The position numbers and the translations under genes were made by a program. Below the pieces are notes generated by a model. It worked only from the letters and a program-made list of their open reading frames with translations. It was not told the DNA's origin and searched no databases. From Chloroflexota bacterium (GTDB lineage: Bacteria; Chloroflexota; Dormibacteria; Aeolococcales; Aeolococcaceae): a stretch of DNA of 64,000 nucleotides. Shown here piece after piece: positions 44,426 through 53,157 of the stretch (positions within the stretch are counted from its first letter, which is position 1; every line of letters begins with the position of its first letter). The DNA lies in NCBI GenBank assembly GCA_005880985.1, contig VBIQ01000008.1, positions 128,003 to 192,002 on the forward strand, given 5' to 3'.

Positions 44426-45058
44426 TCAAGGCAACTCTGCCCACTGGCGTAACGGCATGAATCGGTAGCGATTGGCGCCCCGCTGCCATCGGTACCCGCG
44501 CCTTCGAGTCGCCGTCTTAGTGATGAAGCCGGCTCCCTCGAGTCCTGCAATGACGTTGGTCAAGCTCTTGTTGCCAAGCCGAGCCGCCTTACAGATGGCT
44601 CTGTAGGAGACGGTGGCCTGGCGTTTACTGTTCACGCGCCAGGCAAGCGCAAGTAGCACGTGCTTGTACTCCGCGGGTAGCGCTGGCCCGTTCAGAAACC
44701 GCGCACTGAGGTCGGCAGCGACCTTCTCGCGTTGCCGCCGTGCGGCTTCACTAGGCCCCCTGCGCCGCTTCGCCGGCCGAGCTGGCTTGTCGGCCTTCGC
44801 CGCCGGCTTGTCTACAGCGGGAGCTGAGCCGACCTCCGCGGGGTCTGGAAAGTCGTCCAGAGAATAGTCGCACCCATTTTGGCAGTCGAGATACACGCTA
44901 TTTTCGTCGTGGTCAACGTACAGCGTCCATAGGCCGCATTTGTGGCACCGTGCTACGCGGCCGTTGCCGCAGGGCCGAGAGCCCGCCAGTTGCGTGACGA
45001 TGCGGTCGTACCTGGCGCGCGGCGTGAGTGCCGACTCGGCGGTTGTGGTATATACCAT
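44426..45058 (-). CDS. Zn-ribbon plus winged-helix protein, possible replication initiator
   Basis: 210 aa. N-terminal zinc ribbon 'RCHKCGLWTLYVDHDENSVY' continuing to a second Cys pair 'CQNGC', a basic Pro/Ala/Lys linker, then a C-terminal winged helix ('SYRAICKAARLGNKSLTNVI', 'GLEGAGFITKTATRRRGYRW'). This mix resembles replication initiator or primase-associated proteins of small actinobacterial elements, though a pure regulator is possible. The repeat cluster lies immediately beyond its stop. GAGG precedes the ATG. Confidence 0.6.
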   Translation of the reverse strand: MVYTTTAESALTPRARYDRIVTQLAGSRPCGNGRVARCHKCGLWTLYVDHDENSVYLDCQNGCDYSLDDFPDPAEVGSAPAVDKPAAKADKPARPAKRRRGPSEAARRQREKVAADLSARFLNGPALPAEYKHVLLALAWRVNSKRQATVSYRAICKAARLGNKSLTNVIAGLEGAGFITKTATRRRGYRWQRGANRYRFMPLRQWAELP

Positions 45059-45134
45059 CTTGCAAAGTACCTCGGTGAAAACCCGTTCTCCGGCGAAAGT
45101 GCACCCTTAGCCGGCAGGGCGGGTTTTCGCTTAT

Positions 45135-45317
45135 CTAGGCCACTGCGGCCTCTAGCTCGTTGCCGACAGGTGCGGCCAAGATTCGGCCGACAGTGGGCTG
45201 GCTCAGGCCGAGGACACGAGCGATGTCGCGTTGGCTCAGGCCGCGTTCATGCAGCCAAAACGCCTTAGCGCGATGGCCGGGCGTGACTTTATATGGACTG
45301 CGAGGGCGCACAGGCAA
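45135..45317 (-). CDS. Small HTH protein (resolvase-type HTH)
   Basis: 60 aa; TTG 45317 or GTG 45311 start. Almost entirely one helix-turn-helix: 'WLHERGLSQRDIARVLGLSQ' then 'PTVGRILAAP', like the DNA-binding domain of Hin/resolvases. It is the first gene at the right end of the element, near the attachment site, so it may be a repressor or directionality factor. An inverted repeat (AAAACCCG/CGGGTTTT, about 45078-45127) lies between it and the next gene. Confidence 0.6.
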   Translation of the reverse strand: MPVRPRSPYKVTPGHRAKAFWLHERGLSQRDIARVLGLSQPTVGRILAAPVGNELEAAVA

Positions 45318-45422
45318 GTCTCCCTAACGATGCTGGTATCAGACTGAATGTACCCGGCCGTTTGGCGGGGCGAAACACGAGTGATACGTTACGGCAGCTC
45401 GGCTTTCGGCGCTCACGCGCCC

Positions 45423-45444
45423 GCGTGCCATTCTGCGTGCCATT
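45423..45444. repeat. Paired arm-type repeats, right end (GCGTGCCATT x2)
   Basis: GCGTGCCATT at 45423-45432 and 45435-45444, 12 bp start to start, 93 bp from the right attachment repeat. Same core and spacing as the left pair at 36794-36815. Confidence 0.6.
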
Positions 45445-45457
45445 TGCTTGCGGACGG

Positions 45458-45485
45458 GTGCAGCGCGGTGCAGCTAGGTGCAGCT
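45458..45485. repeat. Three GGTGCAGC repeats, 10-bp period
   Basis: GGTGCAGC at 45458-45465, 45468-45475 and 45478-45485. One copy per helical turn between the right arm pair and the right attachment repeat. Candidate binding sites for a small excisionase-type or bending protein. Confidence 0.5.
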
Positions 45486-45536
45486 ATTCGTATTGCGAAC
45501 CGTTTTCGGGGGTTGCGCCAAGCTCACTTGGAGACA

Positions 45537-45577
45537 TTTACGAAACCGCTGCTCTACCACTGAGCTACGTCGGCTTG
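45537..45577. repeat. Attachment site, right copy (41-bp direct repeat)
   Basis: Identical to 36700-36740. It is a truncated tRNA-Thr 5' half without a 3' half, as expected of the far junction of an integrated element. Confidence 0.92.
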
Positions 45578-45745
45578 CTGAGTTCGGAACAGCCGCCTCT
45601 TGGGGCTCCGGCGGGGCTTGCAACCCCAATGACCCCATCGCGGGAGGCCTTCGACGAGGCACCCATCTTAGCAACGGTGGATGGGCCGAGCGCGACCCAG
45701 CGACCGTTGGCGACTACGACAATGACGCTGCCGAAGCCGACGCGA

Positions 45746-48700
45746 TCAGTCCCAGGTGCTCCACGCCTCGCGGAGGACGTGTCGGGCCTCGGTGACCCGC
45801 GACCGGGCATTGGCCAGCGTCGTTGCGATGGCGAGCAGCAGGAGAGCGGCTGCGCCGAAGACCGCATAGAGGGGCACCACCTGCGCCACGGTCACCAGTG
45901 CACGGACCGCCGCCACGGCGATGGCGGCGCTGCCCAGGACGCCGAGGAGGCGTTGTCTCGCGGCAACCGCCCCGCAGATCATGGCGATTCCCTCGAGGAG
46001 AAGCCATGCCGTGTATCCAGACGTGTCGCCTGCGCCGATCACCTGGACGAGAGTGGTGGCGAGCGCGCCGCCGGCGCCGATTGCGACGAGGCCGCTCGCG
46101 ACCGCGGGTGGGAATGTGAGCCGCTGATCGTGGCGCAGGAGCACTCCACAGGCGGCCAAGGTGACGCCTGGAATCAGGACGTAGGCCTGTGGCTCATGCG
46201 TTCCCAGCAACACGGAGATCCAGTCTGCTGCGAACCCAGCCATAAGGACCCCGGCGTACCGGTCCACCATCAGATGTCCTGGCGACACACCTCCCCACAC
46301 CATCAGCGCCAGTGACATGCTCGTCGCGAACTCGACCATCGTTGCGGAGTTGTGCGCCGAGGCAAACTCCAGATGGGCCACGGGGGCGAGCGCGGCGAGC
46401 GCGGCCACGACTAGGGCCGCTTGTAGATGCGCCTGCCGCCACCCGAGCGCGTCGGCTTCCGCCGGAGCGGTCCGGCCGAGCGAGCGGACCGCCCAGGCGA
46501 TGCTGGCGATGCCAAGCGGGTAGACCACGATGTCGGCGGCGACCGCGATCAGCAGCGCGAAGAGACCACCCACCACGCAGGCGGCCGCGGCGTACACCAG
46601 CCGCGGAATGCGGAGAGCCCGCGCGCCCAGGTAGATGGCTGCGGCGTCCAGAAAGAGCGACCACGCGAGCAGTGTCCAAGCGCCGGACGCGATCGCGCCG
46701 CCGTCGACGGCGATTGCCGTGAGCACTGCGAACAGCGCCAGCGGGGTGGCCCAGCCGAGCGATCGAGGGCGTGAGAGTGTTGCCCACACGGTGGCGACCG
46801 CGGCCGTGAACACGACTGGTACGGCACTGAAGGCGGTGGCAAGCCATTCGGTGCCGGGCGCGAGCCCGCCGACTGTCGCCGACGCCCAGTACCAGCCCCA
46901 CTCGAAGAGCGCGCCGGCGAGGTACAACCACTCCGGACGGCGAGAGGTGATCGCCAGGTGCACCACGCCCGCGGTTGCCGCAGCGATCAGGGCGGCCTCG
47001 GCCCAGGCTGGGCCAGCCACAACGAGGGCACCAGCGGCGAATCGCGCGCCGGCACCGACGCTGAGCAGAAGCCGCGGACCCCGCGCCGGGATCAGGCGCG
47101 CGCTGAGCGTGGCGAACCAGCCGAGCACCACCAGCTCGATGGCATAGCCCCGCACCCCGGCACCGAATGCGCTGTTGGCGGTGATGGCAGTTGCGGTGAG
47201 GCAGAGATTGACCGGTGCGACGAGCCTCCAGTCACGCTGGACAAGTGCCGCGGCGACGCTCGCCACCATGACCACGCCCAGTGTGACCGGCACGTACACG
47301 GGAAGGTGGCCCGTGGCCGCAATCGCGTCGGCATGCAGCCCCGCCTGCGTCCCCAGCGCCGCCACGCCGATCAGCAGCCACCACGGCGCCTCGGTGACGA
47401 GCGCGCACACCAATCCACACAGAGTGGCTACTGCCAGCACGGTGAGCTGGATCCGGGGCTGGGACATCGCGAGGGCACCGGCACCGGTGGCCTCCAAGGC
47501 GGCGATCCAGGCCAACGGGTTGGCGAGGCCCAACCGCCCGAGCGAGACTTCGGCCAGGGTCCAGCGGTCCGATGGGATCAGCCGCGCGGCGACGGCGGCG
47601 GAAAGAGCCACGCCGACGGTGGCGAGGGCCTCCGCGTCAACGCTCCAGCCCAGCGTGCTGCCGGCGGCGATCGTCGCCAGCATGAGCGTGAGGTTGGTTG
47701 CAACCGTCAGCCAGCGGTTGCGCTGCACGATGGTGGTCACGACGAGAGTCGCGAGAACCGCTCCGAGTGTGAATGGCACATAGGCCGGAGCGTGGGTTGC
47801 TGTCGCGATGCTGCTTGCGTGGACCGAAGCCTGCGCGGCGAGCGCGACACCTCCGGTCACCAGCCACCAAGGGCACCTTGTTCTCAGGGCCAGCAGCAGA
47901 CCGCAGCCGGTCGCGGCACCGAGAAGCGCAAACTGGAGCGAGGGATCAGACACCCGGACAAGGGCGGCTCCGGCTGCCTCCAAGGCGGCGAGCCACGCCA
48001 CGGCGCTGTCGAGACCGCGCAGCCGAGCGGCCAGATGGCGCGGCAACCCAACCCGCACCGGCAGGACGCAGGCCGCCAGCGCGGTCGCAGCCGCCACCCC
48101 CATCAACGCCATGCCCTCGCCCTCGAGGCTCCAGCCCAGCGCGCTGCTCGCTGTCTGCGTCGCCACCATCAGCACCATCGTTGCCGGAACCATGAGCCAG
48201 CGCGGTCGATGCACGATGGCGCAGACGATGAGAGCGACCAGGCTGCCGCCGAGCGATGCGGGGACGTACGCGGGCGCATGCGCCGCCGCCGCGATGTCGG
48301 TGGCGTGGACTGTGGTCTGCGCGGCGAGCGCCAGGCCTCCGGTCAGCAGCCAGGACGGCGACCGTGCTGAGAGAGCCAGCAGCAGACCGCAGGCGATCGT
48401 GCCACCGAGCAGCGACAACTGCAGGGATGGATCGGACATCGGGACCAGCGCGGCACCGATTGCTTCCAGCGCCGCGAGCCATGCCAGCGCGTTGTTGAGG
48501 CCGCGCCAGCGGGCAACCCCTCCCGCCGCCCCTGCGATGGGCACCGGGAGGAGCCAGGCGCCCAGAGCGGTGAACCCGGCCACCCCCAGCAGCGCCATGC
48601 CGTAGCCGTCAACACCCCAGCCGATGGCGCTGCCGGCCGTCAAGGTTGCTGCGACCAGGGCCAGGGTCGCCGGAACCGCGAGTCGCCGATCCCGCCGAGC

Positions 48701-50305
48701 GAGACCCACGATGGCGACCGCCATCAGTTCCGCGCCGAGGGCGATCGGCATATAGGCGGGTGCGCTGGTTACGGTTGAGTCGCCACTGAAGGCGGGCGAG
48801 AGGTTGCTGTAGGCGGTCATGACCAGCGCCGCCAGACCGGTGGCGAGCCACCAGGCGGTCCGGGTACGTCCCACGAGCACGAGCCCGGTGGCCGCCGCGG
48901 CGACGAGCACGGCGTCATGTACCTCAGCAGCCTGTGTCCGCATCATGCCTGCGGACACCACCTCGATGGCTGCGACCCAAGCCACCGTGGTGGCCACGTC
49001 TGCGGCATGGATTCTCGCTCTCACCAGTCGCAGCGCGCGGAATGCAGTCTGCGACAGGGCTGCGGTCACCAGGCCGACGACGACCAACGCGGCGGCCACG
49101 CCCTCGGGACCCGATCCAACGCTCTGGCTGGCTATCACCGGGGCGGCACTCAGCAGTAAGGCGGCGACCACGGCGTCGAGGTCCTGGTGAGCGAGCCGGT
49201 ACCGCAGTGCGTACGCCGCAGAGATGGTGAGCAGGGTCAGCGGCAGATAGGCGAAATGGGGCGCACTGCCTCCCAGGCCTGCCGTGGCCGCCCATGCGAT
49301 CGCTGCACCGACGGCGGCGACAGAGCTGGAATGGCCCGCGACCACCGCCGGGAGCGCAAAGGGGCTGGCGGGCCGGCGGGCCAGCAGCCACATGAGGCTG
49401 GCGAGCACCGCCGCGTATGGCAGCGCCGACGGTCCCGTCCCCAGCGCGAGGCACGACGACACACTGGAGGCGGCCAGCCCGCCGAGCGCCAGCGATGCGT
49501 AGGCGCGCGAATCCAGCGCACGGGCGACGAGACCGTACGCGACGGCGCACGCCGCCGTCGCCAGTGCCACCCCGGTGACCGGCGTGAGATGAGTGGCGTC
49601 GCGCAGGATGTACTGGTAGGCGGCGATCAGCGTCAGCGGCCACATCAGGGCAGCGATGACGGTGTACGAGGCCGCGACGAGCCGCAACGCGGCGCGGTGC
49701 CAGCAGATCACCGCTGCCACAGCAAAGGCCAGGTTGAGACCGGCCACCGCGGCGAGTCGCAGCCCATTGGGCATGTCCGCCGGCCCGTACAGCTGGAACA
49801 GCAGGGTCGCGACGATGAGAAGGAAGGCACCCGCGTACGAGATGAGAAGGATGCCGTGTTCGGTGACGAATCGACGGCCCACCTCGGCGAGGGTGGGCCG
49901 AGGTGCGCGCCTTACGGGCGGTGGCTCTTCCTTCGCCGTGCGTGTCGTGGCAGAGGCGGCGGACGTTGCTGGAGCTGCGGAAGGTGCAGGCGACAGTCTG
50001 GGCGCCGCTGATTCGGTGAGGTACGATCCTGTCACGGGCGTATCAGTGAGATACGACTGCCATGTCGGGTCCTTGGCCGGCGGCCTCGGCTCGACCGCGG
50101 CCGCTGGCCGTGTGAGCGCGATGTACCGCTCGTAGCACTCCCGGTAGCGCTGGTCATAGCGAGAGGCCAGCTCGTTCAATCCCCAGGGACGGCCATATGG
50201 AGGAGGTACCTGGGTCAACTGGTGCAGGTCACGGAGCACGTAACGCAACGCGTCCATCTCGCCCCAGAGGGCGGCGAGCTCGGGTTTGGTCTTTTGAGTC
50301 GACAT
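45746..50305 (-). CDS. Giant polytopic membrane protein with four tandem ~163-aa repeats
   Basis: 1519 aa from ATG 50305 (AGGA 8 nt upstream; ATG codons at 50314 and further out are alternatives). Residues ~1-155 are soluble: a helical part ('ALWGEMDALRYVLRDLHQL') and a Pro/Ala linker. The rest is ~40 hydrophobic segments. Four tandem repeats start near residues 440, 602, 764 and 927, each beginning '..AWLAALEA.GA' and containing 'WWL..G..AL..Q..VHA' and 'HAPAYVP.TLG'. No enzyme motif was recognised. It may be a SCO7322-like/DUF-type integral protein; transport or surface scaffolding are possible. It lies directly downstream of a LuxR-type regulator, with operator-like palindromes in its promoter. 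Confidence 0.72.
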   Translation of the reverse strand: MSTQKTKPELAALWGEMDALRYVLRDLHQLTQVPPPYGRPWGLNELASRYDQRYRECYERYIALTRPAAAVEPRPPAKDPTWQSYLTDTPVTGSYLTESAAPRLSPAPSAAPATSAASATTRTAKEEPPPVRRAPRPTLAEVGRRFVTEHGILLISYAGAFLLIVATLLFQLYGPADMPNGLRLAAVAGLNLAFAVAAVICWHRAALRLVAASYTVIAALMWPLTLIAAYQYILRDATHLTPVTGVALATAACAVAYGLVARALDSRAYASLALGGLAASSVSSCLALGTGPSALPYAAVLASLMWLLARRPASPFALPAVVAGHSSSVAAVGAAIAWAATAGLGGSAPHFAYLPLTLLTISAAYALRYRLAHQDLDAVVAALLLSAAPVIASQSVGSGPEGVAAALVVVGLVTAALSQTAFRALRLVRARIHAADVATTVAWVAAIEVVSAGMMRTQAAEVHDAVLVAAAATGLVLVGRTRTAWWLATGLAALVMTAYSNLSPAFSGDSTVTSAPAYMPIALGAELMAVAIVGLARRDRRLAVPATLALVAATLTAGSAIGWGVDGYGMALLGVAGFTALGAWLLPVPIAGAAGGVARWRGLNNALAWLAALEAIGAALVPMSDPSLQLSLLGGTIACGLLLALSARSPSWLLTGGLALAAQTTVHATDIAAAAHAPAYVPASLGGSLVALIVCAIVHRPRWLMVPATMVLMVATQTASSALGWSLEGEGMALMGVAAATALAACVLPVRVGLPRHLAARLRGLDSAVAWLAALEAAGAALVRVSDPSLQFALLGAATGCGLLLALRTRCPWWLVTGGVALAAQASVHASSIATATHAPAYVPFTLGAVLATLVVTTIVQRNRWLTVATNLTLMLATIAAGSTLGWSVDAEALATVGVALSAAVAARLIPSDRWTLAEVSLGRLGLANPLAWIAALEATGAGALAMSQPRIQLTVLAVATLCGLVCALVTEAPWWLLIGVAALGTQAGLHADAIAATGHLPVYVPVTLGVVMVASVAAALVQRDWRLVAPVNLCLTATAITANSAFGAGVRGYAIELVVLGWFATLSARLIPARGPRLLLSVGAGARFAAGALVVAGPAWAEAALIAAATAGVVHLAITSRRPEWLYLAGALFEWGWYWASATVGGLAPGTEWLATAFSAVPVVFTAAVATVWATLSRPRSLGWATPLALFAVLTAIAVDGGAIASGAWTLLAWSLFLDAAAIYLGARALRIPRLVYAAAACVVGGLFALLIAVAADIVVYPLGIASIAWAVRSLGRTAPAEADALGWRQAHLQAALVVAALAALAPVAHLEFASAHNSATMVEFATSMSLALMVWGGVSPGHLMVDRYAGVLMAGFAADWISVLLGTHEPQAYVLIPGVTLAACGVLLRHDQRLTFPPAVASGLVAIGAGGALATTLVQVIGAGDTSGYTAWLLLEGIAMICGAVAARQRLLGVLGSAAIAVAAVRALVTVAQVVPLYAVFGAAALLLLAIATTLANARSRVTEARHVLREAWSTWD

Positions 50306-50342
50306 AAGCGACATCCTGGCAAGCACCAGGAGACTCGTCATC

Positions 50343-50376
50343 GGGATCAACCCTGAACCCGGCTTAGGGTTAACCC
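50343..50376 (-). promoter_or_regulatory. Operator-like palindromes upstream of the giant membrane protein
   Basis: Perfect palindrome GGGTTAACCC at 50367-50376 and a related half-site AACCCTGA in 50343-50356, 38-71 bp upstream of the start. The same palindrome occurs twice upstream of the receiver/kinase/regulator operon. Confidence 0.5.
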
Positions 50377-50382
50377 CGGAAT

Positions 50383-51027
50383 CTACGCTCGCAGATACGC
50401 GAGAACGGAGAGTACGCGCCGGTTGTCGTCCGTGGCCTCTTCGATGCCCAGTTTGGAGAAGATGTTCCGGACGTGCGCCTCGACCGTCTTCGGACTGAGG
50501 AAGAGCCGCTCGCAGATGGCGTGGTTGGAGCGGCCCTCGGCTATCAGCGAGAGGACATCTCGCTCTCGTTGGGACAGGGTGACGAGGGGACTCTGCTCAC
50601 GCGGGCGTTCGACAAGCTTCGACACCACCAGCGGATCGATCACCGAACGGCCCGATCCGACTCGGCGGATGGCGTCGATGAACTCCGCGATGTCAGCGAC
50701 CCGGTCCTTCAAGAGGTAGCCGACCCCAGTCGCGCCCGATGCCACCAGCTGCATGGCGTAGTGCGTCTCGATGTGTTGGCTGAGCACGAGGACGCCGATG
50801 TTCGGGTCCTCCGCTCTGATGGCGAGGGCTGCTTCCAAGCCCTCAGTGGTGTAGGTGGGCGGCATGCGGATGTCGATGATTGCCACGTCCGGCCGCTCCG
50901 TCCGCACCGAGCGGAGCAACGTGTCTGGGTCGCCGGCTTGCCCGGTGACGGTGAAGCCCGCCTCCGACAGCAGGCGCACCAGCCCCTCGCGCAAGAGGAC
51001 CGAGTCGTCGGCAACCACTACCCGCAT
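50383..51027 (-). CDS. LuxR-type response regulator
   Basis: 214 aa. Receiver: 'VVADDSVLLREGL', phospho-Asp in 'VAIIDIRMPP', 'VLVLSQHIE', Lys in 'YLLKDRV'. GerE/LuxR helix-turn-helix: 'LSQRERDVLSLIAEGRSNHA' and 'SPKTVEAHVRNIFSKLGI'. The start overlaps the kinase stop by 10 bp. It is the best candidate to bind the GGGTTAACCC palindromes around this cluster. Confidence 0.93.
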   Translation of the reverse strand: MRVVVADDSVLLREGLVRLLSEAGFTVTGQAGDPDTLLRSVRTERPDVAIIDIRMPPTYTTEGLEAALAIRAEDPNIGVLVLSQHIETHYAMQLVASGATGVGYLLKDRVADIAEFIDAIRRVGSGRSVIDPLVVSKLVERPREQSPLVTLSQRERDVLSLIAEGRSNHAICERLFLSPKTVEAHVRNIFSKLGIEEATDDNRRVLSVLAYLRA

Positions 51028-52766
51028 GGGATCGTCACCACGATGCGAGTTCCCTGGCCGGGTGGGCTGACGACGTCGATCCGACCGTTCAGTGCGGCGA
51101 CTCGGTCGGCGAGACCCCGCAGCCCCGAACCGTGCGACGGATCGGCACCTCCAACGCCGTCGTCAGCCACCTCGACGAGAAGACGCCCGTCCAGCCGGCG
51201 CGCGGAAACCGTGGCCGAGTGGGCGTCGGCGTGCTTGCAGATGTTGGCGACCGCCTCACAGACGACGAAGTAGGCGGCGGCCTCGACCGGCCGCGGCAAT
51301 CGGTCCGTCGGGACGGTGAGCGCTACCGGCAAGGGCGCGCGCTCCGCGACCGACTGCAGGGCCGGCCCCAGACCCGCCTCGGTGAGGATGGCGGGGTGGA
51401 TCCCCGACGCCAGTTCGCGAAGCTCGGCGATGGCCAGCCGAAGCTGGTCAGCGGCTGCGTTCAGCGTCTCGCGCACCAGTGGCTCGGGAGCGTTCCCGAG
51501 CTGGTCGCCCGCCAGTCGAAGAGCCAGCGACAGACTGACGAGGCGCTGCTGCGCCCCGTCGTGAAGATCCCGCTCCAGGCGGCGTCGCTCGGCATCGCTG
51601 GCCTCGACGATGCGCGCCCTGGATGCTCTCACCTCTTTGAGCTGCGCGCTGATGTCGGCATGCAAGCGCTCGTTCTCGAGAGCCAGACCGGCGGCGGCCG
51701 CCACGGCGTCGATCAGCCAAGGATCGTTCTTGAGTGAAGGGTCGTGCAAGAGAGCGGCCACCGGTTCACCGGCGCGTTCGATGAAGGTCGCTGCTCGCTG
51801 GTTCTGCTCGGTTGGCAGGTCGACGCGCCGGCCATCCGTGTCGACATAGGCGCGGAAGTCCGGCATCCAATAGGCGACCATCAGGGAGGGGTCACCCAAT
51901 GCCCGTGCCAGCGTGTCACGTAGGCGACCGCGGGGTGGCGCTCCTCCGAGCTCGATCACAAGGTGGCCGACGGCCAGGTGACTGAGGCGGCTGTGCACAA
52001 AGCCTGCTAGAAAGCCGAAGGGAAGACTCATCAGAGCAAGGGGAGTCAGGTAGGCCAGGGCAGCATCGAGTCCCTTGAGGGACCCGAAGGCGCCGACCGC
52101 CTGCAAGGCGATGACCGCCAACAGGATCGGCCCACTCGCCCAAAAGACCGGCGCCAGTGCACGCCGGCCGGGTGGCGTCGCCTTCGACCAGTGATCGAGG
52201 ACGATCCGGAGTACCACGAATGCCAGCACGACGTTGATCGCTTGCTGGACATTGCCGACGATCCCGTGGAGGTGGGCGTCGCGGTGAACCACGATCAGGT
52301 TGCGAACACAGTCACACCTGGAATCAGCAGGCGCCCAGAAGACATCCTGGGCAAGGTTCTCGAGGATGAGCCAGCCGTAAGCAATCACTACAACCGCGCG
52401 CTCGGAGCGTGAGCGCAATCGACCACTCGGGAACGCCACGGCGAGGTGCGCGAGGACCGCGTATGCAAGGGGGGCGCCGACCAGGTCGGCGACCGTGAAT
52501 GCCACCGACGATGGGAGGTAGCGGACGTCGGTGACAAACCAGGCCAAGCCGACCGCGGCGGTCAGGAGACCGGTGCGATTGGCGGGCTCGCGCGACCAGA
52601 CCACCACCCCCACGCCGATGAAGGAGAGGCCCGCCGCGACATGGAGAGCCGTTGCCCCAGGCGCTGGTCGGGCATTGGTCGTCGTCAGCGCGCCAACGGC
52701 AGCCGCCGACGCCACGGCGATGCCGAGCAGGAGAACCAAGGCCTGCGGTCGGCGGATCACAAGCAC
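51018..52766 (-). CDS. Membrane sensor histidine kinase (HisKA_3 type)
   Basis: 582 aa; GTG 52766 or 52760. Eight or so membrane segments in residues ~1-265, a GAF-like region ('LMVAYWMPDFRAYVDTDGRR', 'LIDAVAAAAGLALENERL'), HisKA_3 with phosphoacceptor in 'RRRLERDLHDGAQQRLVSL', and HATPase ('VCEAVANICKHADAHS', 'DDGVGGAD', 'GLRGLADRVAAL'). It overlaps both neighbours by 10 bp, so receiver, kinase and LuxR regulator are translated from one message. Confidence 0.92.
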   Translation of the reverse strand: MLVIRRPQALVLLLGIAVASAAAVGALTTTNARPAPGATALHVAAGLSFIGVGVVVWSREPANRTGLLTAAVGLAWFVTDVRYLPSSVAFTVADLVGAPLAYAVLAHLAVAFPSGRLRSRSERAVVVIAYGWLILENLAQDVFWAPADSRCDCVRNLIVVHRDAHLHGIVGNVQQAINVVLAFVVLRIVLDHWSKATPPGRRALAPVFWASGPILLAVIALQAVGAFGSLKGLDAALAYLTPLALMSLPFGFLAGFVHSRLSHLAVGHLVIELGGAPPRGRLRDTLARALGDPSLMVAYWMPDFRAYVDTDGRRVDLPTEQNQRAATFIERAGEPVAALLHDPSLKNDPWLIDAVAAAAGLALENERLHADISAQLKEVRASRARIVEASDAERRRLERDLHDGAQQRLVSLSLALRLAGDQLGNAPEPLVRETLNAAADQLRLAIAELRELASGIHPAILTEAGLGPALQSVAERAPLPVALTVPTDRLPRPVEAAAYFVVCEAVANICKHADAHSATVSARRLDGRLLVEVADDGVGGADPSHGSGLRGLADRVAALNGRIDVVSPPGQGTRIVVTIPCG

Positions 52767-53119
52767 ATCCCGAGCAGCGCAAGCAACCGGGCGGCCGAGA
52801 GCTCCGCCTTGGGGATGAACCCTCTGGCTCCGCTCTGCTCGATCCGTGCACCGTAGTCTCCGGCATCACGACTCGAAACGAGGACCACAGCGGGCCTGGC
52901 GGAGGTTTCGCCCAGCTGTCGGGCGATGTCGAGGCCCTCGGCGTCCGGGAGCTTGATGTCGAGGACGATGAGCTGCGGGCCGAGGTCTTGCGCCGCGCTG
53001 AGTGCGGAGGCGGCGTCACCGGCCTCACCGACCACCTTCAATCCCCCAGCCTCGAGCAGCCTTCGGGCAAAGGCTCGAAAGTCCTCATGGTCATCGACGA
53101 TGAGGACGGTCGGAGTCAT
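52757..53119 (-). CDS. Stand-alone receiver (CheY-like) protein
   Basis: 120 aa from ATG 53119; a longer open frame upstream crosses the operator region and is rejected. Receiver only: 'VLIVDDHEDF', phospho-Asp in 'LIVLDIKLPD', 'VLVSSRDAG', Lys in 'FIPKAELS'. There is no output domain. As first gene of the operon with kinase and LuxR regulator, it may act as a phosphate sink or second input of a phosphorelay. Confidence 0.85.
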   Translation of the reverse strand: MTPTVLIVDDHEDFRAFARRLLEAGGLKVVGEAGDAASALSAAQDLGPQLIVLDIKLPDAEGLDIARQLGETSARPAVVLVSSRDAGDYGARIEQSGARGFIPKAELSAARLLALLGMCL

Positions 53120-53157
53120 GGGCCCGATTGTCACACCGCCAGCGCAGACCGACCAGA

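Larger units (their letters stand above)
36700..45577. mobile_element. 8.8-kb tRNA-Thr-integrated mini-prophage/satellite-like element
   Basis: Bounded by identical 41-bp direct repeats (36700-36740 and 45537-45577), with a tyrosine integrase at one end. All recognised genes are on the minus strand and mostly overlap or abut. Cargo: HTH proteins, Zn-ribbon/winged-helix protein, HK97-type capsid, tape measure protein, small Zn-finger and HTH proteins, two paralogous small proteins and integrase. No terminase large subunit, portal, prohead protease, tail tube or lysis gene was found. Base composition is visibly less G+C-rich than the flanks. Size and reduced morphogenesis set recall the mycobacterial phiRv1/phiRv2 elements, but this one uses a tyrosine integrase. 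Confidence 0.88.

Noticed and set aside
43782..44489. Short ORFs on both strands in the element's gene-free region
   Set aside because: No plausible ribosome binding site, domain or coherent composition, and they conflict with each other; treated as noncoding.
45578..45745. Possible gene between the right att repeat and the giant membrane gene
   Set aside because: Only short frames with no coding character. This is the former 5' flank of the tRNA plus the 3' flank of the membrane gene.
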